Of a DNA stretch of 26,818 nucleotides, positions 1-6,286 are shown one piece after another; within the stretch, counting starts at the first letter, position 1, and each line of letters starts with the position of its first letter. Origin of the DNA: SIAJ01 sp036266155 (GTDB taxonomy: Bacteria > Planctomycetota > Planctomycetia > Gemmatales > Gemmataceae); the NCBI GenBank assembly GCA_036266155.1, contig DATANR010000205.1:1-26818 (forward strand), written 5' to 3'. Made by a program: the position numbers and the translations under genes. The notes beneath the pieces are model-generated. The model saw nothing but the letters and a program-made list of their open reading frames with translations. It searched no databases and was not told the origin of the DNA.

Positions 1-53
1 CACGTCGGGCTTTTGCCTCGACGCTCGCCTGGAAATTCTGCTAGGAGTGTGCG

Positions 54-1304
54 GTGAGCGAGCGCTTTCTGTTTACCAGCGAATCCGTTTCCATGGGCCA
101 TCCGGATAAGGTGGCCGACCAGATTTCGGATGCCGTTCTCGATTTCTGTCTGTCGCACGACCCCACGAGTCGGGTCGCTTGCGAGACGCTCGTCACCACC
201 AACCTGGCGATCGTCGCCGGCGAGATCACGACCAAGGCCCCGCTCACGGTCGGTGTCATTCAGAAGCTCGCGCGCGACACCATCCAGGAGATCGGCTACA
301 CCGATCCGGAGATGGAGTTCACGGCCGACACGTGCAACGTCATCAGCTATGTGCATGCGCAGTCGCCACACATCAGCATGGGCGTCGACGTCGGCGGGGC
401 CGGCGACCAGGGGATGATGTTCGGCTTCGCCTGCGACGAGACGCCGGCCCTCATGCCGTTGCCGATCCACGTCGCCCATCGACTCGTCGAGAGCCATGCC
501 GACCTGCGCAGCAGCGGCAAATTGAAGTTCTTGCGGCCCGATGCGAAGAGTCAGGTGACCGTCGAGTACGATCAGAACGAGCAGCCGAGCCGGTTCGACA
601 CGATCGTGTTGTCGACGCAGCACGACAAGAGCGTGATGCTCACCAAGAACGGCAGCGATTCGTTCACCGACGACGCCCGGCAAGAGATCATCGACAAGCT
701 GATCGCCCCGGTCTTGAAGGCCGAGCGTGCCGACCTAATCAAGGGGCCGCTCGTGATGATGTCGCCGGACAACCCGAACAAGCGGGTGCCGGAGAACGGC
801 ATCAAGTGCTTCATCAATCCGACCGGCTGCTTCCTGGTCGGCGGCCCGCACGGCGACTGCGGCTTAACGGGCCGCAAGATCATCGTCGATAGTTATGGCG
901 GCCGCGGACGACACGGCGGCGGCGCCTTCAGCGGCAAGGACCCGACCAAGGTCGACCGTTCCGCAGCTTATGTCGCGCGTTACATCGCCAAGAACATTGT
1001 TGCCGCGGGTTTGGCCAAGCAGTGCGAGGTGCAACTCAGCTATGCGATCGGGCACCCGGATCCGCTGTCGATTTGGGTGAATACGCAGGGAACGATGGTG
1101 AAAGGGATGACCGAGGAGAAATTGATCGGCATCATCCGCGAGCACTTCCGCCTGACGCCGAAGGGGATCATCGAGAGCTTAAATCTGCGGCGACCGATTT
1201 ACAAGGAAACCGCCCGCCATGGCCACTTTGGCCGCGAGCGAGCGGAGTTCACCTGGGAGAAGGCGGACAAGGCGGCGGCGCTGAAGAAGGCGGCGGGGCT
1301 GTAG
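54..1304 (+). CDS. metK: S-adenosylmethionine synthetase (MetK)
   Basis: Makes S-adenosylmethionine from methionine and ATP in the cytoplasm. The 416-residue product is slightly longer than the usual 380-400. Signature motifs are visible: GHPDKVADQISDAVLD near the N-terminus (ATP/methionine binding) and GGGAFSGKDPTKVDRSAAY around residues 283-301 (phosphate-binding loop). Translation probably starts at GTG 54, because AGGAG at 43-47 sits at the right distance and the family's N-terminus (SERFLFTSESV) follows at once. It is convergent with the rsr gene and separated from it by a hairpin at 1315-1339. No SAM riboswitch can be judged, since only 53 nt of upstream sequence is present. The identification is secure. 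Confidence 0.97.
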   Translation: MSERFLFTSESVSMGHPDKVADQISDAVLDFCLSHDPTSRVACETLVTTNLAIVAGEITTKAPLTVGVIQKLARDTIQEIGYTDPEMEFTADTCNVISYVHAQSPHISMGVDVGGAGDQGMMFGFACDETPALMPLPIHVAHRLVESHADLRSSGKLKFLRPDAKSQVTVEYDQNEQPSRFDTIVLSTQHDKSVMLTKNGSDSFTDDARQEIIDKLIAPVLKAERADLIKGPLVMMSPDNPNKRVPENGIKCFINPTGCFLVGGPHGDCGLTGRKIIVDSYGGRGRHGGGAFSGKDPTKVDRSAAYVARYIAKNIVAAGLAKQCEVQLSYAIGHPDPLSIWVNTQGTMVKGMTEEKLIGIIREHFRLTPKGIIESLNLRRPIYKETARHGHFGRERAEFTWEKADKAAALKKAAGL

Positions 1305-1314
1305 AGCATTCGCT

Positions 1315-1339
1315 CCCCCTCTCCGCTTCGGAGAGGGGG
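1315..1339. terminator. Hairpin between convergent metK and rsr
   Basis: A perfect 10-bp inverted repeat (1315-1324 with 1330-1339) and a 5-nt GCTTC loop that can also form a C(UUCG)G tetraloop. It lies 10 nt after the metK stop and before the rsr stop, so it could terminate both convergent transcripts. No T-run follows on either strand, so factor-independent termination is only inferred from position and symmetry. Confidence 0.55.
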
Positions 1340-1397
1340 CCGCCGGAGAGAAAGCAAGAACTCTGCTTCGAGGTGTTGCGCTCCGTTTGACATCGGT

Positions 1398-3101
1398 CTA
1401 CTCCTCATCCATCGCGCGGCGTCCGCCACCACTGACGAAGTCCGCCATCAGCGCCGGTACGTTCGCGTCAAAGCCAACAACATCCATGCTGCCAGCGTCC
1501 GTCGGATCGGCGATGCTGAAGCCGGTCGCGGTCATGCCGACCACGATCAGCTTGGCCGCGATGCCCATCCGCTGCCGATACTGCTGGAGCGCCTGCGTCG
1601 GATGCACGGCGCCGGCCCACGTCTCGTTGTCGGTGAGGACGACGAAGGCGTCGACCGGAACGCGATGCTCCGTGGCCCACAACATCGGCAATGCACAATC
1701 CGTCCCACCCATCGGCAAATCGCTGATGGTCTTCACGACGTCATCGAGCCGCTGGCGCGGCGAGATCGGCACCGTGCTGATGCCGTTGTTGTAACCCATG
1801 TTCTCCCACTGCCCCTTGCCGGCCGCCTTCGACTGCCAACCGTTGCTCGTGAACGCCACGAACGCGTGCTCCGGCTCGACCGCGGCCGTGACCAGCGCCA
1901 GTGCCGCGGACGCTTCGCGGGCCGACAGGTTCGGCACGCCGGCGACCATGCTGCCGCCCATCGATCCGGAGACGTCCAGAGCCAGCAGCCAGCGCTTGTC
2001 CGTTGGTTCGACGTTGGCAAACGCCGAGTAGAACGCCGCATCGAGCGCGTCGACAATCTGCGGGACCGGTTCCCACGTATGCTTGCCGCGCTCGCCGCGA
2101 CCCTGGGCGTACGTCTTTAGGGCCGTCAGCACCGCAACCGGATGGATGCGCGCCTTGCGCAGCCGGTCCCTGTCGCCGAGCGTCGCCGCCACCTGCTTGG
2201 CGGCCGCCGACAGCGGGGCGAACAGACCGACGCGTGTCATCGTCGCCAGATTGCGGAGCGTGGCCGTGAATGGCATCGCTTCGAGCAACGCCTCCCAGAC
2301 CGATGCGTCCGTGAGCAGTCCGGTCGGCACCATTTCACGCGTCAATCCGTATTCGCGGATCAACTGGCACGCGAGCACGGCCGACGGCGACGACTTCAGC
2401 CGCTCGAACGCCCAGATGCGCTGGAGCGCGGCGTCTGGATGCGGCTCATCGCCGACGCCCGGCCAGCCCTTGACCGACCAGTGCAGCACGTCGTTCAGCG
2501 AACCGGCCGCCTTCGGGTGCGTTAGGCGCAGCAGATCACGGTGCGACCAGCCGTTCCGCTGCTGGTACTTGAGCACCTGATAGGCGAGAGCGCCCGCGTC
2601 CTTCTTCAGATACCAGTCGGCAATAGCGCGGCGCAGCGCGCGGCCCCAGCCACGCAGTTCCTGGCATGCGGCCGCGAACTGGAAGAGGTGCGTGCCCGTC
2701 CGGCAGACGCGTGGCATCGCGTCGAGCGCCAGGCGCACCGCGGCCGGGTTAGCCGTACCCTGCGACGCGACGAGTGCCAGTGCGAAGATGGCCGCGTCGT
2801 TCTTCGGCGCACGGCCCGACGTGCTGATCTCGACGATGCGATTGACGATGCGGGCCGGGCCATCGGATGCGGCCTTCAAGCAGCGCAGCACGCAGTCTGC
2901 GTTCTCAACCGTCAGCTTCTGCTCGGAAGCGTAGTACGTGCCGGCCTCGTTACCGAGCACAAGGAAGCGGTCGAGCCGAATCCAATCGTCAACGGGGAAC
3001 GCGAAGCCGCCAGCCGAGTTCAGGACCATCCCCTTGTCCGGGATCGGCTCGGACTGTGGCATGCTCTTCGTGGAAACGTGCTGTGCGTACTTGGTCGACA
3101 T
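1398..3101 (-). CDS. rsr: Ro60-like RNA-binding protein, TROVE plus vWA domains (Rsr)
   Basis: Bacterial orthologue of the Ro60 autoantigen, a ring-shaped protein that binds Y RNAs and the ends of misfolded or damaged RNAs (established for Deinococcus and Salmonella Rsr). In this 567-residue protein the TROVE HEAT-repeat region spans about residues 20-365, with characteristic stretches YQQRNGWSHRDLLRLTHPK (about 179-197) and MPFTATLRNLATMT (about 276-289). The C-terminal vWA domain carries the MIDAS motif DVSGS at 376-380, then a GGTD stretch and VVLTDNETW. GGGAGG lies 7-8 nt before the ATG at 3101, which supports this start. Upstream on the same strand lie a 30-bp inverted repeat and a tRNA-like RNA array whose nearest member resembles a Y RNA, the expected partner. 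No rtcB or PNPase gene is next to it here. Confidence 0.94.
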   Translation of the reverse strand: MSTKYAQHVSTKSMPQSEPIPDKGMVLNSAGGFAFPVDDWIRLDRFLVLGNEAGTYYASEQKLTVENADCVLRCLKAASDGPARIVNRIVEISTSGRAPKNDAAIFALALVASQGTANPAAVRLALDAMPRVCRTGTHLFQFAAACQELRGWGRALRRAIADWYLKKDAGALAYQVLKYQQRNGWSHRDLLRLTHPKAAGSLNDVLHWSVKGWPGVGDEPHPDAALQRIWAFERLKSSPSAVLACQLIREYGLTREMVPTGLLTDASVWEALLEAMPFTATLRNLATMTRVGLFAPLSAAAKQVAATLGDRDRLRKARIHPVAVLTALKTYAQGRGERGKHTWEPVPQIVDALDAAFYSAFANVEPTDKRWLLALDVSGSMGGSMVAGVPNLSAREASAALALVTAAVEPEHAFVAFTSNGWQSKAAGKGQWENMGYNNGISTVPISPRQRLDDVVKTISDLPMGGTDCALPMLWATEHRVPVDAFVVLTDNETWAGAVHPTQALQQYRQRMGIAAKLIVVGMTATGFSIADPTDAGSMDVVGFDANVPALMADFVSGGGRRAMDEE

Positions 3102-3155
3102 GCGGGCCCTCCCGAATGAGCCGGGATTGTAATGCGAACTCGTAATGATCCAGCC

Positions 3156-3235
3156 GGCGGAGACCGAAGCGCAGCGAGGGCGACGCCGTCATTTGCGAGA
3201 CTCGTCGTCGCCCTCGCTGCGCTTCGGTCTCCGCC
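3156..3235. repeat. 30-bp perfect inverted repeat upstream of rsr
   Basis: Arms 3156-3185 and 3206-3235 are exact reverse complements and enclose a 20-nt loop. In RNA this forms a very stable hairpin. It lies between the tRNA-like array and the rsr start (3101), so a transcript joining the two must contain it. It may be a terminator or attenuator, an RNA-processing site, or a dispersed planctomycete intergenic repeat like those at 4915-4979 and 25020-25088. The three differ in sequence but share the design of arms of 26-30 bp. Confidence 0.9.
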
Positions 3236-3273
3236 GCATTTTCCCCGCCTCCCAACCAGTCGTGGAAGAGAGT

Positions 3274-3309
3274 GCGACTTCAAAAACTTGTGACCTGCAT
3301 TTCAGTCGC
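3274..3309 (-). other. Small hairpin at the 3' edge of the Y RNA-like unit
   Basis: On the minus strand GCGACT (3309-3304) pairs with AGTCGC (3279-3274) around a 24-nt A/T-rich loop that contains a run of five T. It directly follows the closing helix of the Y RNA-like unit and shares base 3309 with it. It could be a transcript end or a processing boundary. The call rests only on the inverted repeat. Confidence 0.35.
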
Positions 3310-3436
3310 CGCGAACAAGGAGATTGAGTTCGGGATTTTCGCGCTCTCTCGGCTGAGCTACGGATGCCTCGCGGCATCCGGCAGGGATTAAACCTGCGAC
3401 CTCGAAGTTAGATAACCAAACTCGTTCGGCTCGCGG
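3309..3436 (-). ncRNA. YrlA-like Y RNA candidate: circularly permuted tRNA mimic
   Basis: Reading the minus strand 5' to 3': T arm GCAGG-TTTAATC-CCTGC (3397-3381); acceptor strand CGGATGCC (3380-3373); tetraloop GCGA (3372-3369); complementary acceptor strand GGCATCCG (3368-3361); TA at the U8/A9 position (3360-3359); D arm GCTC-AGCCGAGA-GAGC (3358-3343). The order T arm, acceptor, D arm is that of a circularly permuted tRNA with a closed acceptor. The flanks pair where the anticodon stem would be: TTCG/CGAA (3406-3403 with 3341-3338), GAGTTTGG/CCGAACTC (3423-3416 with 3333-3326, one G-U), then a 9-nt one-sided bulge and CGAAC/GTTCG (3428-3424 with 3316-3312). Known YrlA-type Y RNAs have a tRNA-like module joined to a Ro-binding stem made of the two RNA ends, and the adjacent gene encodes Ro. 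The exact ends are inferred from the pairing. Confidence 0.72.
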
Positions 3437-3440
3437 CAGT

Positions 3441-3512
3441 CGGGAACGTCGGAGTCGAACCGACAGTCTCCTGATCCCAAGTCAGGCGGCTTACCATCAA
3501 GCCTTGTTCCCG
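3441..3512 (-). tRNA. tRNA-Pro(UGG), cloverleaf intact but A at position 8
   Basis: A 72-nt cloverleaf: acceptor CGGGAAC/GTTCCCG (7 bp), D arm GGCT-TGATGGTA-AGCC, anticodon arm CCTGA-CTTGGGA-TCAGG with anticodon TGG, variable loop AGACT, T arm GTCGG-TTCGACT-CCGAC. C1-G72 and A73 match the bacterial tRNA-Pro identity pattern. CCA is not encoded. The oddity is A-A at positions 8-9, where U8 is nearly universal because it pairs with A14 in the tertiary core. It is flanked closely by altered tRNA-like units, so it may be a working tRNA or another tRNA mimic that still looks normal. Confidence 0.8.
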
Positions 3513-3515
3513 GTT

Positions 3516-3581
3516 TGGCGGACAAAGTTCTGAACTGGGGGGTACCTTCCGCAGAGATAACCCAGATCATTCGGCCCGCCA
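3516..3581 (-). ncRNA. Degenerate tRNA-like unit
   Basis: The ends pair as an acceptor-like stem, TGGCGGG (3581-3575) with TCCGCCA (3522-3516), 7 bp with one G-U. They enclose 52 nt, close to tRNA size (66 nt in total), and the unit ends 3 nt before the tRNA-Pro. A TTCAGAA heptamer sits where a T loop would be, but its flanking stem pairs only partly. The unit contains the motif GGTTATCT that recurs in the array. A D arm and a canonical anticodon arm cannot be drawn convincingly, so this could also be a chance pairing in GC-rich DNA. Confidence 0.35.
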
Positions 3582-3584
3582 GTC

Positions 3585-3704
3585 GGAGGGGGTGGAGTCG
3601 AACCACCTCTGGTCGCTTACGACGCGAGAACAGTCACCGAGCGGCCCGTTGCCGGACAAGAAGTTGGCAACCGCTGGTACCGTGCTGCCGTTACACTACC
3701 CTCC
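3585..3704 (-). ncRNA. tRNA-like RNA with a long bulged helix replacing the anticodon arm
   Basis: About 120 nt. Acceptor GGAGGG/CCCTCC (6 bp, extendable by a T-G pair); TA at positions 8-9; D arm GTGT-AACGGCA-GCAC; T arm GGTGG-TTCGACT-CCACC with a consensus T loop. Between them, in place of a 17-nt anticodon arm, about 75 nt can fold as ACC-AGCGG-TTGCC / GGCAA-(CGGG bulge)-CCGCT-(C bulge)-GGT around the 12-nt loop AACTTCTTGTCC, followed by a small GTCG-TAAG-CGAC hairpin. Animal Y RNA stems bound by Ro carry a bulged C in a helix, so a Ro-binding role for this arm is possible (inference). A tRNA interrupted by an intron is the main alternative. The order is not permuted, unlike the 3309-3436 unit. 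Confidence 0.55.
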
Positions 3705-3758
3705 AAGTGATCCATTGGGTGGCGAACCCGGCGCCGACGAGGCGGCAACGCCATTCCT

Positions 3759-3790
3759 CCTGCTTGGGGTAGCAGGTTGCGAGATAACCT
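3759..3790 (-). other. Two mutually exclusive hairpins in a degenerate tRNA-like segment
   Basis: On the minus strand AGGTT-ATCTCGC-AACCT (3790-3774) has the geometry of an anticodon arm, 5-bp stem and 7-nt loop with U33, and would present CUC. Its 3' strand overlaps a second 5-bp hairpin, CCTGC-TACCCCAA-GCAGG (3776-3759), so only one can form. Further downstream GGG-TTCGCCA-CCC (about 3729-3717) resembles a shortened T arm. No acceptor stem closing this 3721-3843 segment was found. It is either a decayed tRNA or a diverged member of the array. Confidence 0.3.
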
Positions 3791-3843
3791 TCGCCTATCG
3801 GCTCGGTGCAACGCACACGACGAGCAAGGTAGCGGAGAAGGAG

Positions 3844-3907
3844 GGGTAGATGCGGGAATCGAACCCGCAGTCAGGCGGCTTAATGCCAGACGTCCTCGTA
3901 TCTACCC
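3844..3907 (-). ncRNA. 64-nt tRNA-like RNA lacking an anticodon arm
   Basis: Acceptor GGGTAGA (3907-3901) pairs perfectly with TCTACCC (3850-3844). The T arm GCGGG-TTCGATT-CCCGC has a consensus T loop and is stacked next to the acceptor, with one extra T-A pair possible between them. The 30 nt between acceptor and T arm allow only one short hairpin, TGGC-ATTAA-GCCG, with GTC/GAC outside it. The stretch TAAGCCGCCTGACT is identical to the D-stem/anticodon-stem boundary of the tRNA-Pro at 3441-3512, as if the rest of the anticodon arm and variable loop had been deleted from a related tRNA. It could be a pseudogene, but the acceptor/T-arm half is fully paired. Confidence 0.55.
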
Positions 3908-3941
3908 TGGAGTACTTGAGAAAGCGCCCGGACAAGTTGTT

Positions 3942-4050
3942 GTTGAAGGGGCTGTGGAAAGGTAACCCTTCAACTTCGGCCCAGGCGGTCGTTATTGTAG
4001 GTGGAAGGACGGCGTTGCCGCCGAGAGGTTCACGCTCGAGTTGGCCAATT
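3942..4050 (-). other. Structured leader of the tRNA-like array
   Basis: This stretch begins right after the methyltransferase stop codon. It contains a GNRA hairpin, CGGCG-GCAA-CGCCG (4023-4010), and a 9-bp hairpin GTTGAAGGG/CCCTTCAAC (3974-3966 with 3950-3942) with a 15-nt loop. The second hairpin includes GGTTACCT, one mismatch from the GGTTATCT motif found three times downstream. No complete cloverleaf can be drawn. It may hold one or two further degenerate array members. No promoter for the array is evident, so transcription may start within or upstream of the methyltransferase gene. Confidence 0.4.
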
Positions 4051-4053
4051 GCG

Positions 4054-4872
4054 TTACGCCTCGGCAGCGATCACGTGCGCGCCCCACGCGGCGGGAAGTG
4101 GGAATTCCGATAAGTCACGCAGCAACCTCTGTTGCTCATCCACCTGCGATGAGGTCTGAATCTTGAGATTGCCAAGCGTGTCGCGGACTTCGTCGTAGAA
4201 CATGACGAGATTTTCGACGACGGCTGCGTCAGTCGGGTATTCGGACCAGAAAGTTCGCACATTCCTATATCCTGCGGCTTCCATGGCTGGTCCAAGCGTT
4301 GCGCCGACGGCCGGCGAGATGTCGCGGGCTTGATAGAGTTGATTGATGACAGTCGCCCAGACACGCAATGGGGCCAGCTCCGATCGGCCCGTGGCTTCGA
4401 GATAACCGAGACGGGCAACGGGGATGCGGAAGTCTGGCTCGATGAAGCCGACGCGCGTGCCGGGCTTGATGGCGGTGCGCAAGCGGCCGACCAGCAACTC
4501 GGCCATCGGCACGTGATGCAGGATGTTGCGGCCGATCACAACGTCGGCGCCATCGAGCCAACTGCCGAGTTCAGAAACATTGGCGACGACGGTCTCGAAT
4601 CGCCCCAATCCGGCGAGTGCCGCGCGCGCTTGATCCAGCAATCCCTGACTGCCGTCAACGCCGACCACGACGCCAGCGGTCCCAAGCCGCCGTAGAATCC
4701 GTCGGGTCATGCCACCGGGACCGCAACCCAGTTCGACGACGCGGTCGCCGGGCTTGAGAACCAGTTCATCCAGCAACCGTTCGGATGGACCGGCGAATTG
4801 TTGATCCTGGATTTCGAGCCGGCGACCAGCATCGCGGGCCTGGCCGAGGACGTAACCCGTCGGTTCGGACAT
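4054..4872 (-). CDS. SAM-dependent class I methyltransferase
   Basis: Rossmann-fold methyltransferase of the Methyltransf_11/25 type. Motif I, VVELGCGPGGMTRRIL, lies near residues 45-60 of the 272-residue form, followed by an acidic strand-2 motif (VVGVDGS) and ADVVIGRNILHHV as the post-III region. The open frame extends upstream to 4941, but that part runs through an inverted repeat. GGAGG sits about 12 nt before the ATG at 4872, giving the N-terminus MSEPTGYVLGQ, which I prefer. The substrate cannot be told; small-molecule (UbiE-like) and RNA substrates are both possible. The tRNA-like array begins within a few nt of its stop on the same strand, so the two may share a transcript. Confidence 0.85.
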   Translation of the reverse strand: MSEPTGYVLGQARDAGRRLEIQDQQFAGPSERLLDELVLKPGDRVVELGCGPGGMTRRILRRLGTAGVVVGVDGSQGLLDQARAALAGLGRFETVVANVSELGSWLDGADVVIGRNILHHVPMAELLVGRLRTAIKPGTRVGFIEPDFRIPVARLGYLEATGRSELAPLRVWATVINQLYQARDISPAVGATLGPAMEAAGYRNVRTFWSEYPTDAAVVENLVMFYDEVRDTLGNLKIQTSSQVDEQQRLLRDLSEFPLPAAWGAHVIAAEA

Positions 4873-4914
4873 TGGGCAAAAACCTCCGGTGGTCAATTGC
4901 CACTGTTTTGTAGT

Positions 4915-4979
4915 GTGGGTCAAGGCTTTGCGCCGACCCACCTTGCGCCACGGTGGGTCGGCGCAAAGCCTTGACCCAC
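4915..4979. repeat. 28-bp perfect inverted repeat upstream of the methyltransferase
   Basis: Arms 4915-4942 and 4952-4979 are exact reverse complements around a 9-nt loop. The hairpin lies between the end of the DUF1501-type gene region and the methyltransferase start. Each arm begins and ends with GTGGGTC / GACCCAC-like blocks, so each arm is itself partly self-complementary. The layout is that of a mobile REP/MITE-like intergenic element. A terminator for either neighbour is possible, but no T-run is present. Confidence 0.88.
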
Positions 4980-5004
4980 CTTACAAGACAATTGCTTCGG
5001 AACA

Positions 5005-6282
5005 CTAGCCCCAGAATTTGTGAAGCTTCTCGCCGTCTGCAACACCGAGCGGGAACTTCTTGCTGAGCGCATGATCGGCGATGCCCGTGTATTCGCGCAA
5101 GGCCTGATGGATATGCTCGGGCCGCACGCGAATGCCCTTGTCCTTGACGACGCTCAGCGTCTTCGGATCAACCGGGACGGCGAACTGCTTCTCGTCGGTG
5201 GCGCCGATGACGCGGTTGCCCTTGATGCCGCGGCCAAGGAACCAGGCGGAGCCGATCGACCAGTGATCCTTGCCGTTGCCGGCGTTGTAAGTCGGCGTGC
5301 GGCCCATCTCGCTTTGCACGATCACGACGAGTTGGTCGCGGATCTTCAGTTCACCGGCCCGACGGATGAAGTACGCAATGCCCGCGAGGAATTCGGGGAT
5401 CAGCTTCATCTGATCGACGTCGTTGTTGGCGTGGCTGTCGAACTGGCTGATCGTCAAGTTGGCGGACACGCAGACACCGGCCTTGAACGAGGCCAGCGCA
5501 ATCTCAGCCTGCTGGGACATCCGCTCCTTCGGGCTCGTCTTCGGAATGTACTGGGTCACGCGCTCGAGCGCCTTCGAATTGACCTGGGCGGCATAGAGCA
5601 TGTTTTCCGCTCGTTCCGCCCGCGGCAGAAGCGGCTCGCTTGCGTGGGCGGCGTTCTCCTCGCGGAGTGCCTCCTCAATGCGGTCGAGCGCGAACTTGTC
5701 GTGGTACGGCGACCGCACGTTGCCCTCGATCGCGTCGGCGTTGGCGATCTTCTGCAGAGACGGCAAGTACGGCACGCGCGACATGGCCACGACGTTGCCT
5801 GTCGCCGAGTAGTTGCCGAAAGTCAGGAATGCCAGCGGGCACTCGGGCCCACGACACGCGGCCACGAGCGCGGCAAACGTCGGATACGCGAGGCTGTCGA
5901 GCTTGCCGGTCGCCATGTAGCGGGCGCCCGGCGAATGATTGTTCACCGAGTAGTCGAGCCCGTTGAACGTCAGCAGCTCGTCGCCGAACTCGGCATAGAA
6001 ATCCTCGTTGCACATCCCGCCCTTGGCGTCCTTCTTGTTGGGCGCGTATTTATGCACGCCCTTCGTGAGGATGTCGCCTTCCTTGTATAGGCGGTTGATG
6101 TTGTTGATGCCCTTCGGGTCCATCAAGTACGTTGTGTCCCAGCCGCCGGAAGCGTTGAAGACGACGTAGTACGGGCCGCCGTAGGGCTCGTCTTTCGGCT
6201 TCGCGCGAGCAAGCGACGGACGGAACGGCACGGCCAGGCCGAGTCCGACGGCAGCACAAGTCTTGAGAAAATCGCGTCGCAT
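5005..6282 (-). CDS. DUF1501-type Tat-exported protein (sulfatase-like fold)
   Basis: The product has 425 residues and starts with a twin-arginine signal (RRDFLKTCAAVGLGLAVP), so it is probably folded before export. The region QSEMGRTPTYNAGNGKDHWSIGSAW matches the conserved GRTP...DHW core of the DUF1501 family (alkaline-phosphatase/sulfatase superfamily by family knowledge), and FNASGGWDTTYLMDPKG near the N-terminus fits the family's first motif. The biochemical role of DUF1501 proteins is not established. Translation starts 4 nt after the stop of the upstream heme-binding gene, so the two are certainly operonic. Such pairs are a hallmark of planctomycete genomes. Confidence 0.85.
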   Translation of the reverse strand: MRRDFLKTCAAVGLGLAVPFRPSLARAKPKDEPYGGPYYVVFNASGGWDTTYLMDPKGINNINRLYKEGDILTKGVHKYAPNKKDAKGGMCNEDFYAEFGDELLTFNGLDYSVNNHSPGARYMATGKLDSLAYPTFAALVAACRGPECPLAFLTFGNYSATGNVVAMSRVPYLPSLQKIANADAIEGNVRSPYHDKFALDRIEEALREENAAHASEPLLPRAERAENMLYAAQVNSKALERVTQYIPKTSPKERMSQQAEIALASFKAGVCVSANLTISQFDSHANNDVDQMKLIPEFLAGIAYFIRRAGELKIRDQLVVIVQSEMGRTPTYNAGNGKDHWSIGSAWFLGRGIKGNRVIGATDEKQFAVPVDPKTLSVVKDKGIRVRPEHIHQALREYTGIADHALSKKFPLGVADGEKLHKFWG

Positions 6283-6286
6283 GGCT

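Noticed and set aside
179..892. Long plus-strand open frame inside metK
   Set aside because: Its sequence is Arg/His-rich, as expected from an off-frame reading of GC-rich coding DNA. metK in the other frame is unambiguous.
3592..3849. Short plus-strand open frames across the tRNA-like array
   Set aside because: They run through the paired stems of the RNA units and lack ribosome sites; the region is better explained as RNA genes.
5020..6090. 356-codon plus-strand open frame antisense to the DUF1501-type gene
   Set aside because: Mirror-frame artefact of the minus-strand gene, which has a Tat signal and family motifs.
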